DNA of 64,000 nt, from positions 17,484,168-17,548,167 of the forward strand of contig OZ038531.1 in the NCBI GenBank assembly GCA_964036665.1, written 5' to 3'. The DNA is from Gordius sp. MW1. Its lineage: Eukaryota > Nematomorpha > Gordioida > Gordea > Gordiidae. The notes beneath the pieces were generated by a model. That model did no database searches. It was not told where the DNA came from and saw only the letters and a list, made by a program, of their open reading frames with translations. This document shows, one piece after another, positions 34,252-46,176 of this stretch; the stretch's first letter is position 1; every line of letters begins with the position of its first letter. Position numbers and translations under genes: made by a program.

Positions 34252-37200
34252 GTAATGTTCTTATAAATGTGATATTATAATTAGAGTATAAATCAGTATA
34301 AAAACCAAATAAGGCAAACAGCAAGGGCTTGTTATACTTTGTATACATGTCTGAATAAGGTGTAGGCATTTTTAAACAACACTATTATATGCTTTTATTT
34401 AGATATTTTTTATATCTAGTTATAACAAGGCATTTTACTGATGTATTAACAACAAATAGGTCTAAGTTTTTAACATATCCAATTACAAAAGTATTTGTAT
34501 CTGTTAGCAATTTTTCTAGTAAATTAATTTTATTTACCTAATCAAAATTTAAGAAGGTTTTTATATGAAAGTGTATTTTTTGGCTTATTAAATCTACTTA
34601 TTTTTTTCTGCTAGAACATAACCATGTAATTATAAAAACTTTAGTTGCTAGATAAATGGAAGTGACTATTTACTTCAAAATTTCAAATTTTAACAAAACT
34701 ATTTTAAAAATAATTTTTCATTCTAGATAAAATATAATTTACTGCTAATTTCATATGTCAGTTTGCTAAGCTTGTTTAAATATTTCTAGCAAGAATAAAT
34801 TGGGTACCTATCTTATTCACAATATTGAAGATATAATGCAATGAAATCAACATAATTACAAAAATCAATACTTTAAAAATAAAAATTAAGAGTGAGGCTG
34901 CATGGAAATTGTTTTTTAAACAACATTTCACTTTTGCTCTAAAATTATGAGACTATACATCAATCCTCATTCTTGCCAGCTAGTAATATATCATACGCCT
35001 TTAGATTTGACATTTTACTAAATTTTGATTATAATAAATATTTACATGGGCGTAGCCAGGTTTTGGATTAGGGGGGGGGCGAAACGTTTAAAACTTCAAT
35101 CAAGGGGGGGGGCAAAACCTTATTTTTTTTTTAATTTCATAGGGTTTTTGCATTGAAATTTTTTTTTGTCATTTAGGGGGGGGGGGGGAACGGCTGCCCC
35201 TTCCTCGCTACGCCCATGAATATTTACCATGAAAAACGCTAAACACTAATATTTTTACATAAATTTTCAAATGTTTGAAAGAGATATTTCCTTGGCAAGA
35301 GTTAATACACAGAATTTGTGCGTGATAATAATGATATAGGGCATGAATTTTATTGCCGCCTAGACATGATTTATTGCTAACAAGTTTAAGCAGGGACTCC
35401 TTTACTTTTGCGAGATCTTATGGTTATGATTGGTAATAAAATTTTCGTGAAAAATAAACGCATATTAAATCACTCGAATTGTTATAGCCCCCATCTGCTT
35501 TTTTAGTTTAAGACGTCTTCTAGAGTTTTTATAATTTGTGCGAAATTAAAGGACAAAATAGGTTTTATTTGATGCGCCCACTTGGCTTCCTAAATTTTTA
35601 AACGGTGTTTAATGGTTAAATTTTATATATTGATAAAAAAACTTAGTATACGTTTATAAAGTATTAATCGATTTACCAATTGGGAATGAAGTTTAGTTTA
35701 ACTAAGTCAAAAGTTCAAAGAGCAAGCAGATCATTGATGTATTCCAAAATGTTATTTCTCATTTTTTGTTTTAATTTAGTAGTTCTGAATTTGTATTTTT
35801 TGCATAAGGGAACTAATTTAAATTTTGAATTAAATATCGTTTCTTATACCGCCTTAGTTTTCAGTAGATAGATTCAGACACACAAAAACTTCCAAAACCT
35901 GCTTTCAAATATTATTAAAAGTAGCAAAAATTTTATTGTCGTTAAATTAATTCCAACCTAGCTTCTAGTTTTGCCACGTTCACTTTATATCGCGCGTACA
36001 TTGCCTGGCCTATTAGCCCGCTCCTCTAAATCTATTTCTCCACCAATTTTATCAGTTTTCCAAATGCTAATTTATAATGTAGTTGCACACGTGGCTTAGC
36101 TCTCTAAATTTGTAATAGGTCAATAAATTTAAGGAGATGCACAGCTTTAATATATTTTACTTTATTAAGATTAAAAGCTATACGATAACCTTTTTTCATT
36201 TTTAGACGGGGGCAAAGATTTGTTCGTGTGCATGCCTACGGGATCGGGCAAGTCGCTGTGTTACCAATTGCCCATTCTCTTTAGACCCAAAGGACATGTC
36301 GTTCTCGTTATATCGCCACTCTTAGCCCTGATCGAGGATCAGGTTGCTTACCTTAATCGCATCGGTATTCGAGCCGTAACCCTGAATTCAACCACGTCCA
36401 GCCACGTCAGGAGCAATGTGGTCCGCGATTTGTACAAGCAAACCAAAGTTCCCCTCCTAGCATTTGCCGGGAAGCGCGACTCGCTTGAATTTAACGCTCG
36501 CGACAGATATTTGGACCAGGATAAAATTGATATAAGCGACGACGAAAAGCCCCATCACCCCAGTTCACGGTCCGTAAAACGGGAGAGAAGTAAGATAGTT
36601 CCTGCTAAAACCGATAATCCCCGAAGCATTGTGGGTGGTAGAGGTGGTGGCGATATCATAGATAACACCATAAAATTCCTATACCTCACGCCCGAATTTT
36701 TGGCTCAGGCAGACTGGTTCAAATCCGTGATGCGCCGTTTGACAACCCGACACGCCTTATCGTACGTCGTAGTGGATGAAGCACACTGCGTCAGTCAATG
36801 GGGCCACGATTTTCGTCCGGATTACCTCAAAATTCGTGATTTCATTCAGGCCTTATCCAAAGACCACGGCTCATTGTTAGGCTGCGAATGTGGGGGAAAT
36901 TATTTCGTGCCTTGCATAGCCCTGACCGCTACATCACCACCCCAAGTTGCGAGGGAGATCATCGATGCCCTCGGGCTCAGACCCGAGCGATTGGTTACTC
37001 TCAAAGTTGCATGCTTCAGGTCTAACCTCTATTACGAGATCAGGTACAAGGACTGCTTAAAGTCTGACAAACTCAACGACGTTACTCAAGAGGATCCGTG
37101 TTTTCTTGATTTGGTCCAATTTATCAAAGATTGTACCTATAAATGTGGTGGCGATGGCAAACCCTCTGCGACCAAGAAGGCTGTCGCTACGCGTAAGCCA

Positions 37201-40200
37201 CTCGCTTCATTTACCTCCGCTTCTACCATACTGAAAACTAAACACAGTCTTGTAAAGCCATCTAGTAAAAAGAATAAAAAAACCATCAATGGGCAATCGT
37301 CTATATTATCTCATTATGACCGGCATTCGGTCCACAAGATTCGCAGCCTTATGGCAGTAGAAACCGAACCGGGCGAATGCACTGATTCTGAAAATGAAGA
37401 ACCGTCAATTTCCATTTCCCACCCTCGATCTCTCATCCCCGTGTCTGGGTCTGGCATCATTTATTGTAGAACTAGGGAAGAAGCAGACACGCTTGCCCTC
37501 AGGCTCAACGATAGCGGTATCGTTAAAGCATTAGCCTATCACGCCGGCTTGCGCGATAAAGAGCGATCGGCCGTGCAATACGCCTGGATGCACAACCAGG
37601 CATCGGTGATAGTAGCAACAGTTAGTTTCGGGATGGGCATAGACAAGCCCGATGTCCGGTTCGTCGTGCATTGGAATATTCCCAAATCACTTGCTCACTA
37701 TTACCAAGAATCGGGGAGGGCAGGACGTGACGGCCTACCTTCTCGTTGCCTTCTCTACTACGGTCGGAAGGATCGCGATGTATTGTCCTACTTTGCTGAG
37801 CAGGACGGCGGGCGGCGATTTAACGATAGCGGTATCGCGCGCGAGCAGGCGGCCATCTTAAATGCGGCACACAAGGTGGCGCTTGCCGCGATGATCGACT
37901 ATTGTGAAAACGCGGGTTGTCGCCACGCGCGAATCAGTCGTTACTTCGGTGACGCCGATCCCGCATGTCGAAACTGCTGCGATTTTTGCTCCGATCCCGT
38001 CGCCGCTAAGCGAAAGCTCGTCTCGTTTAGGGATGAGGGGAGTAGGCGTGAATCTCTCGGCACCACCTCGTATGTCCGCCACGCTCATGCTTTAGCCTCT
38101 GACCATGGGGATGGCGATCTCTATGGCGGAGGCAAGCGTGGTCGAGACAGCACTCAACGCGACAATGATAGCCATAGGACCAAGCCCGACAACGGGGAAG
38201 CATTGAACGATCTCATTAAGCATGAATTTAAAAAGAGGCGCGATAGCAGCCGAAAATTAAAAGTACCAAAACCCGAAGTATCTCAAGAAGTAATCCAACA
38301 CTTAAGGGGCAAATTGCAAGAAGGATTAAACGGCTTGGCAAAATCTTTATCCCCCGCTAACGACGACTTGGGTCGTATAGTGGGTAGCGAACAATCCATT
38401 ACCCACCTCTCCAGTGCCATAGAAATGGCCGTTTTGCGGAAGAGTAAAATGCCTAACATCTACAAAAGTTCCATGTTAAAGCACATCAATGAAATTATAA
38501 GCATATCTTCTCCCCCATCCACCACTACCACTCTCGTACCTCATGATCATAACTTTCAATCATCCTCCATCGCCGAAAAATGCCAAGATGTCGAGCTCAT
38601 TACACCATTAATGCGCTTGCAAGCATTTCTCAAAAACCTCGCGATCGAATTTCCCCTCCCCGAACTTCAAACGCACACCACTGCCGAGAAAATGGATGCC
38701 TACCTAACCAAAGAGATTCCGTTGCCCAAAGCGCTGCCTAACAGGCCCGTCACGCCATCTAACCTAACCATTACAATTAACAAAGATGATAAAAGAAACG
38801 TAATTATCGCTCCTCCTTTGCCCTCTTTCGATTTAAGTTTAGTGTCACCTCCCCCGCCTCCACCAAAATCACCCGCACCTCGCGATATGTCCATAGACGA
38901 GGATTCCTTAAACGCGTTCTCGTGTCAGCAGTTGGAGAAAAGCTTAAATTATTCTCTGGACGAGGAACAACAGGCGAAAGGCTTAAAATCTGTGTATCTG
39001 TGCGATAAATCTAATATCAACGAACGCATTTCCGAACTTTCTCAACTTATCACGACCAGCGTTGGACTCCCGCCCCCTCTAACCAATGAAAATATGCTCG
39101 GTCTCGATACCTCGAAAGAAGAGCCAGTTCAAGACCTAATATCACAATATAAGGGAGAAGCTAACGTAGACACGATGGTTACCAAAGTAGTGGGCAACGT
39201 CAAACCCAACAATCACTTGACACAAAATTTGGGGGTCAAACCTCCGTCCACGCTGGCTCCTGATCCCATAAAGGCCAATCGAGATCCTCGGTTAATCCGC
39301 TCTCGGGCCCTTAAACCTTCCACCCCATTAAGTAAAGCTTCCGAACAAGAAAGCAAGACTACCCCGCCCGATGCGAAATCTGAAGCGTATAAAAAACGCT
39401 TGGCCAAAATAGTTGTCAATTGCCTCAATCCCCATTACTGTAGTGGAAGTATCCCTAACAAGGTACTTTACTTACACATACAAAACACTAACACCACCAA
39501 ACTATTTCTAATATTTTTAGAACTTGTTCAAGGAGATCGCTAAATTGCTCACGGAAGAATTACTTTTGGAAGATATGATGCCCGATGAAACGAGTGAGTT
39601 TTTTTGCGTTAGGGCTTGTCTTAATATCTTATTCAGATTCAAATGGCGCGAATATATCTTTATTAAATATCCGATTCAATTTCATGTGTAAACTCGGTTG
39701 CAACTATTAATATTTTGTTTTTTGATAGTTAAAAACGTTTTTTTTTGTTTATTTCAACTCTTGAGATTAATCGCTAGTATGTTAGCCGTCTGAAATGTAA
39801 ATCTGCTGTGAATTCAAAGTTAAGACGCGGCTATGCTATAACCCTTATAACGATTTTTGCTGCGCAGCAAAATCCGATATTAAGACAAGCCCTTAGACTG
39901 AACAAACCGATGCCACTTTTAAGAATTAATACTTTGAGCCATGGCCACCCATGCTGTAAAAACATTTAACTCTCATCCTCCTTATTTCTATTACAGTATT
40001 AAAAATCTAGTTAGATTGACCACACGCCTTGATAAAGTTTCTCCCTAATTCAAAGTATTGCCTTGTGGTAAATGTAAATTAGGTTCCTTGCTAACTTTTG
40101 CCTAAATATCAAGTAAAGATGAACCTTTTAGTTTTTTTACTATAATCGTAAATTTATAGCGTTTCCTAAAGTAAGTTATTTTTTGTTATCAATTTACATC

Positions 40201-40755
40201 TAAAGAGAAGAAAGATTTTAGACTAAAATGCCTATGAAATATTGATTTTTAAATAATTTAAATCATATATTTTTGATAAAAAATTGTTTGAGCGACTCTA
40301 CCATCTTTATTCGCGGCCAAAGTGGGATTTAAATTTTATGATGACTGTCCTCTCCTCCATTGACCTTTGCAAAAAAACGACAAATTTATATGTTAATTAA
40401 GGTCTTGTTTAAACTTAACTATAGCCCTGTAAATTGACTTTTCTTTGGCCTGAGTTTGATGTTTATCTTTGTCCAAATCAGTTAATATAGGTGCTTTTAA
40501 TTAAAATGCTTGACAGAAAAGGTCTCGTTTTAATATATCTTTTGCCCAGCTACGTATAAATAAGTTTATAAATATTTTTCTCGCTATAAGCTTATTTTTA
40601 AAATCTGACGTTATGTTCTCTTTACAGAGACCTAATTATACCGAAATAATATTGACTAATCAGATACTTTATTAGATTTGTTCTTTGCTTATATTCTAGT
40701 TCAAGAGAGGGTTGAACATGCGATAGATGGAAATCTGCAATTTAATTCTGTTTGA
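34137..40755 (+). CDS. RECQL5: RecQ-like DNA helicase Q5 (RECQL5), complete
   Basis: ATP-dependent 3'-5' DNA helicase. In animals RECQL5 limits recombination and restrains RNA polymerase II in the nucleus. Exons 34137-34251, 36206-39462, 39521-39593 and 40700-40755 join to 1166 residues plus stop (human is 991). Walker A MPTGSGKS (48-55), DEAH box VVVDEAHCVSQWGHDF (about 226-241), GIIYCRTRE, motif VI YYQESGRAGRDG (about 537-548) and a RecQ zinc site of spaced Cys (about 605-633) are present. Instead of the WH-HRDC tail of BLM/RecQ there is a long Ser/Pro/Lys-rich region and a C-terminal SRI-type helix bundle (LAKIVVNCLNPHY ... LFKEIAKLL ... IQERVEHAI), the polymerase II binding module specific to RECQL5. 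Two insertions of about 65 and 95 residues interrupt the helicase lobes. The second in-frame ATG was taken as start because MSNLHFNED aligns with the family start; an ATG at 34065 would add 24 hydrophobic residues. Confidence 0.95.
35045..35217. mobile_element. hAT-like G-tract MITE in RECQL5 intron 1
   Basis: Termini CATGGGCGTAGCCAGG and CGCTACGCCCATG, runs of 9-12 G, and a perfect 8-bp direct repeat AATATTTA on both sides. The rest of the 1954-bp intron shows nothing recognisable. Confidence 0.88.
36206..39462 (+). CDS. RECQL5: RECQL5 exon 2: helicase core, zinc site and most of the C-terminal region
   Basis: Acceptor TTCATTTTTAG. It is a single 3257-bp exon with all helicase motifs, both insertions and the first SRI helix, ending phase 0 at AACAAG|GTACTT. 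Codon use is markedly less AT-biased than the flanks. Confidence 0.97.
39521..39593 (+). CDS. RECQL5: RECQL5 exon 3
   Basis: Follows a 58-bp intron (acceptor ATATTTTTAG). It encodes NLFKEIAKLLTEELLLEDMM, the second SRI helix, and ends phase 1 before the consensus donor GTGAGT. Confidence 0.88.
39612..39892. mobile_element. Harbinger-like MITE in RECQL5 intron 3
   Basis: Inverted ends GGGCTTGTCTTAATATC and GATATTAAGACAAGCCC, flanked by TTA on both sides (39609-39611, 39893-39895), the 3-bp duplication typical of PIF/Harbinger. It is 281 bp, lies 18 bp after the donor, and has relatives at 1291-1602 and 23278-23617. Confidence 0.75.
40700..40755 (+). CDS. RECQL5: RECQL5 terminal exon
   Basis: Acceptor TTATATTCTAG. 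It encodes IQERVEHAIDGNLQFNSV then TGA, matching the last SRI helix (VKEEAQNLI in human). The exon phase makes the total an exact multiple of three. Confidence 0.8.
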
Positions 40756-40970
40756 ATTCAAATTGTGGCAAAAGCTACTATGTTTAATATTTCACCATTC
40801 CTATATGTTCAGGCAATATCAATCATTTTTGTATAAAGATTCAATTACTAATGGTTTTAGATTGAAAAAAGATTTTTGCAATATACATAGCATTGAACCA
40901 CATGTACCCAAATTTATATATATTACTGTTGGTTTAATTTGATATATATAGTAAATAAAAGAAATTCATT
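40756..40970 (+). terminator. RECQL5 3' UTR with poly(A) signal
   Basis: AATAAA at 40954-40959, about 200 bp after the stop. 40971-41785 shows nothing recognisable. Confidence 0.5.
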
Positions 40971-41785
40971 TGATCATTTATGTTTAATGGGCAACGAATT
41001 ATTTTTGGTCTGTATCTTCAATATTATAGCTTATATTTAGTTTGTAAATTGTGACTTTTTTATCATTCTATTATGACATTTGAATTTATTTTTAATCATC
41101 TCTTACCAATCGGATAAATTGATTGTTTATTTTGAATTTATTAATGAGACGTTCAATTATCATTGGTGTTAATATGGTATTTTAAAGTCCCCGTTTTTCT
41201 TTTTCAAGGTTATTTTTTAAGTTTGAATATTTGACGATTGTGTCCCGTAAATATTAACATGGGTCTTACATAAATTATCACCTTAATTTCGGGAATTTTT
41301 TAAAATTAGTACTTATATTTGACTCTTATTTTTAGATTAGTTTTAGTAAAAATTTGTTAATCAAAGAAATGCGAGTTTTTCCTTTTGAAAGCTACTTGAT
41401 TGTAAATTTAATATAACAGAACTTCAAACCATCATTGCGTTTAAAAAGTTGTGGAGATCACAATTCTTAATCAATTTAAGTTTTTTAATTATTTAACACT
41501 ATTATATGGTATTGATGAGGGTTAGGAAATTTAATGTGTACATGATATTGAGGAAAGGAGAAAGAGAAAATTGATTGATAAAGGCAATTGTGGACCCATG
41601 ATTGTCAACATTTAACATTAAGGACTATGAAAATAAAGAAAACAAAGGATTTTATTAAAGAAAATATTTATGCTGGCACATTGATCTTACCACTGTCATG
41701 TGGGCAACTATCATGAGTATGTTACTAAAGAACAAAAGCGTTTCTAAACCTTTGAAGTAATTAGCAAAACCGCTTTTATAAGATA

Positions 41786-42123
41786 CTATAGATGAACCCG
41801 GCAAACGTTGTTTTGCCATTTACCCGGGTGTATTAAATTTTGTTGGAAGTTTAGGGCATATATGATGATAAAGCGGTTATTGAGGTAAAAATAAAGTTTG
41901 ATGCCTATATGTTCTACTTCTATTGTTCTATTTCCGTATACAGTGCAACGCGTACGAATACTCGAAAACTAGTGGACCGATTTGGCTCGAACAAATCTTA
42001 AAACATGCTCCGGAGTGTTAGGAATAAACTGTAAAATTTTGAGCCAAATCGGTCTAGTAGTTTTCCAAAATTGGTGGCGGCATATACACACACACACACA
42101 TAGTTTTATTTTTATATATAAGA
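41786..42123 (+). mobile_element. short interspersed element, GACCCGGCAAACG-type
   Basis: Head GATGAACCCGGCAAACGTTG, tail hairpin CCGATTTGGCTCGAAC / GAGCCAAATCGG, CA-rich stretch, end TTTTTATATATAAGATTA. About 340 bp, an internally shortened relative of 43248-44233. RTE-like or Helitron-like; class not settled. Confidence 0.6.
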
Positions 42124-42305
42124 TTATAAATTTGGATAAAACCTATATGACAATAAAAAATGATATGTTGCGATTAACGCTATTTACAAATATCTCGTTT
42201 TTAACTTGTTTTTTTGCAAAATTAAATGAATGAAATGGTATTAAAAATTGGTTCCAAATTTTAGTTTTAAATTAACCCCTCCCGTTTAATGAAAATAGTA
42301 AACAT

Positions 42306-43247
42306 GTAGAGCCCTGCAAAATGAATTGCCCGATATTATATTTTATATCTGCCCAACTCGAGCCCGAAATGTTTATTTTTTATTTTTGATCCGACTTTAG
42401 CCCGAGCCTTGATATATTTAATTCAAAGTTTTAGGTAAATTTCTTTTAAATTTTTTTCCACTATTTAAAATACAAAATAATTTCACTGTTATTATTTGTA
42501 AATTACAAGGGTAAGTTTAGAATCAAAAATTCATTTTTACTTACTAAAATTTATTCACGTTATAAATTAACCTAAAAATAACTCTCTCTGGACGGAAATA
42601 GCTTCGGGCCTACATGTATTAATAAACTTTGAAATCGCCGTAATTCTAAGTTTTTAAGTCCATTGTCATTTATTTTTATCCAATTTGAATCATGAATTGC
42701 ATGGCGATTAATAATAATTATTCTCGGTCCTTCGGACCTCGCAGGAACTCACTTTCTTGATTATGAACTTGAATATTGTACAGAGAATTTTTTATTCTAC
42801 TGAGCATTTGATTTATTGAGTGATAAATGAATTAAATACTGTACACAATAATTCATTTTCCATTCTAACTCGTAAAATTTTAAAAATAACTTTTTGAATT
42901 GACCATGTGTAAACCGATGGTTTTCTTATTTAGGATAGAGACCTGCACGGGTGACCCAAACCTGATCGGACACGACAACGGGTACGGGTAAAAGTTTTTT
43001 TAAAGCTTTCGGGTCCGGTCTGGTTGGATTTAAAGTGTCGGGTCAAAAGTTATGAGTCTTACATAATACATTTGTATTAAAATCGCTGTGTCTGTCAAAT
43101 ATAATTTAATAACTCAACTTACATTTTTTGTATACTTAATTTGGTTACAAATATAGGCTAGAACATTAAGTAATACTGGTTAAAGCTCAAATGCTTTTGT
43201 CTAAATAATTTAAGGAAGGAGGGGCTTTTGGTATAAGCTTTATCAAT
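42306..43247. repeat. fragments of the TAGAGCCCTGC hAT-like family
   Basis: TAGAGCCCTGCAAAATG at 42306 and GATAGAGACCTGCACGGG at 42938, with the CCCGA-rich subterminal words. Full borders are not resolvable. Confidence 0.5.
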
Positions 43248-44233
43248 TACTAGATGAACCCGGCAAACGTTGTTTTGCCATTTACCCGGGTGTATTAGCA
43301 GAATATATATCATCTTATAGATAAATTTCAATAGATTAAGAATATATCAAATATAATTGGTAAGTGTTTAGTATGCAAAATTTTTTAAACAGATAGTTAA
43401 AGAGGGTCCAAGGCCCAGACCCACTTTAATTTATTTAGCCACGCAGGAGGGATTTCTTTCTTTCATCTTCATAAAATATGTATTTTTATAATCACGCAGG
43501 AGGGGACACGACCGTCCTATAATAATAATAATTGACGTAAAAAATAAGCAAAAAAATGACTTTGATTTAACATGGGCGTACGCAGGTTCTGATTTAGGGT
43601 GAGGCGGAATTAAAAAAAAATTTTCCTGACACCAAAAAAAATAATTTAAGAATTTTTCAGCGAGCAAAAAAAAGGTCTCGACATCCAAAAATTGTCCTTG
43701 CTAAAAATTTTCCTGAGAGCAAAAAAAAGGTCATCGACTATCCAAAATTTTGGCAGTGGCTAATTAGGAAAGGGCAGTGACTAAATGGGGGGGGGGCAAA
43801 ACATAATTTTTTTTAATTTTTAAGGTTTTTTGTATTGAAAAATTGTTTTATTTTAAATTAGGGGGGGGGGCAGCCCCCCCCCCCTGCGTACGCCCATGTA
43901 ATTTAATGTTTTAAATAGTAAAAAGTTTCCATTTTCCGCAGCATATGACTACATTTATCACAACACTACCTACACGCATGCTGCACATGCACACACATAG
44001 TTTCATTTAGATACGCAGTACGTCATGAGGTTGCGTTTGATTGACATTTTATTAAACATATAAAACAAAATATCTCGAAAACTACGACACCAATTGGCTC
44101 GAACAAATCGTAAAACATGCTCCGGAGTGTCAGGAATAAAGTGTGAAATTTTGAGCCAAATTGGTCTGGTAGTTTTCCAAAATTGGTGGTGGCATACACA
44201 CAAACATACATAGTTTCATTCTTATATATAAGA
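43248..44233 (+). mobile_element. interspersed element with GACCCGGCAAACG head, carrying a MITE
   Basis: Head at 43248, shared middle block (GGGACACGACCGTCCTATAAT) near 43500, tail hairpin at about 44070-44180 and end TTATATATAAGATA. A G-tract MITE (43571-43898) is inserted. A tail-only copy follows at 44540-44741. Confidence 0.6.
43571..43898. mobile_element. hAT-like G-tract MITE
   Basis: Termini CATGGGCGTACGCAGG and CTGCGTACGCCCATG; flanks TGATTTAA / TAATTTAA (7 of 8). Confidence 0.8.
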
Positions 44234-44539
44234 TATTGGGGAAGAGCATATTAATTGCTATGCAATTTATTTATGGTAAAGTTTAGCATAAGCCTTAAAG
44301 AAATGTGGCTGAGTTTTAAATGTAATTTAAGTTTCTTCTACAAAATAAACGCACAGCATAACCATGACATAAAATACTTTGTAGAATCTAATGTTTATAT
44401 TCCTCTGGTTTATTCATATGGTAACGGGTCTTACCTGATTTAATATGAAAGAAAATTTTTATGCAGCAATAAAGCATTTAAGCTTCATATACTATGCGTC
44501 ATATGACGTCATTATTAAGTGCTAAAACGTATAAAACAA

Positions 44540-44741
44540 AAAAACGTGACGCCTCGAAAACTACTTGGCCGATTTAGCTCGAACAAATCTTAAAACATGC
44601 TCCGGAGTATGGGGAATAAACTGTGAAATTTTGAGCCAAATCGGTCTGGTAGTTTTCCAAACTTGGTGGTGGCATACACACAATAAACACAAACATACAT
44701 ACAAACACACATACATAGTTTCATTTTTATATATAAGATTA
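44540..44741 (+). mobile_element. truncated tail copy of the GACCCGGCAAACG family
   Basis: Contains only the CCGATTTAGCTCGAAC / GAGCCAAATCGG hairpin, CA-rich stretch and TTTTTATATATAAGATT end. 44742-45480 shows nothing recognisable. Confidence 0.6.
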
Positions 44742-45589
44742 CTAACAACATGTTAATTATAATGTTAAAAAACACACATTTTATATTTCAAAATATGTAA
44801 TAGTTGGTATTTGATATTGTGCAATATTATTCAGTAATAAAACTTATGCTGATAAAAAAGTATATTACAAAATTGAGAAATTTCAAGATAATTAAGTGAA
44901 TTCGAAAGACTTGCGAACCCGCGCTTGTGAAAAGTAATGTATGTTACAAAAAATGTAATAAATTGATATAATTTATACTATGAGTCCCAGCTCAACGAAC
45001 TCATGGTAGACTTGTTATTTAATCTTTTATGGGTAATTTTGAATTGTCAAATGCTTTCTGATATAGTTTGGCAGGTAAAGCGGTCGCTAAAGATCACAAA
45101 ATATTTCTAACCAATCGAAGCGAATTTGGATAACTATGTCTATTTAACTATTAGGAATAAACACCAAATTATAAAGGAATAAATACTTTATTTAAGGTCT
45201 ATCAAAAAGGAATTTGGGAGAAAGTAATTATCAAAGAAGTGTTTTACACTTCTTTATAGAATCGCGAACTAATCGAAATAATACATTAAGTCAATAAACA
45301 TTTAGTGGTGAATCCGCGTGCTATATGTGATAGGTCAATTAACGTCGCGAAGTAATATGCCACGAGTTATATAAGGTAACATAAATGAGTCAATTAAAGT
45401 TTCGAAGTAGACTTAAGAAAAATGCCGCGAGCAATCAATTAAATAGTTGGCTACTACATAACCATCTTATTAGTCAGGATGATGAAATTGCTGCGAAATA
45501 CGTTCTTCGAGTTCTTCTTTATCTTGTATCACGTTCTACAGTCGTGGGTTTTTTTTCTTGTTGATCGGGTAAGCGCCATGTCATAACTA

Positions 45590-45720
45590 CTTACTTTTCA
45601 TAACTTTGTCAACTTGCCCGTTCCACGTGACACGAGGACGACCTCTTCTTCTTTTCCTTGGCCCATCCATATCCAATACTTCTTATTTAAATTATTCGTC
45701 TCCCTTCTTAGAATATGATA
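45590..45720 (-). pseudogene. LINE reverse-transcriptase C-terminal relic
   Basis: The - strand reads LDMDGPRKRRRGRPRVTWNG followed by QVDKVMKS and a stop, the basic GRPR..TW tail common in RTE-type and related LINE polymerases. An upstream piece YHILRRET lies in another frame, so this is a decayed fragment with at least one frameshift. Confidence 0.5.
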
Positions 45721-45986
45721 CAAAGATACTTATATATAGTTGGGTTTATTAAAATCATATTTCTCAAATGGTAAGTTAACATTTATTTTTATATGGCGGG
45801 CCCCTAAGGTTCGAGTTGAGGCCCTTCTGTTTTTTCATTTTTGTTCAAGGTATTTGGGTCGAGGTTCAAGCCGTCCGTGCCGACCTCTAATTACTACTAA
45901 TTATATTAAGGCTTTGCATTTAAAAATATTGTAATACTTTTTTAATTCAAATTAAAAACAAAACATAGTATTCATATATAATGAAG

Positions 45987-46176
45987 CATTGGCGTAGCCA
46001 GGCTTTGGATTGGGGGGGGGGTGTAAAAGTTGTTAAAGTTCAATAAGGGGGGGGGGGGGGGAAATACAAATATTTTTAATCTTCCAGGTTTTTGTAATAA
46101 TTTTTTTTTTATCATTTAGATAGAGAAGGGGTCGACCGCCCCCCCCCCTTCTCTGCTCCCCCTAGCTATCCCTATG
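45987..46176. mobile_element. hAT-like G-tract MITE with perfect TSD
   Basis: Termini CATTGGCGTAGCCAGG and CCTAGCTATCCCTATG; TAATGAAG flanks both sides. Confidence 0.8.
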
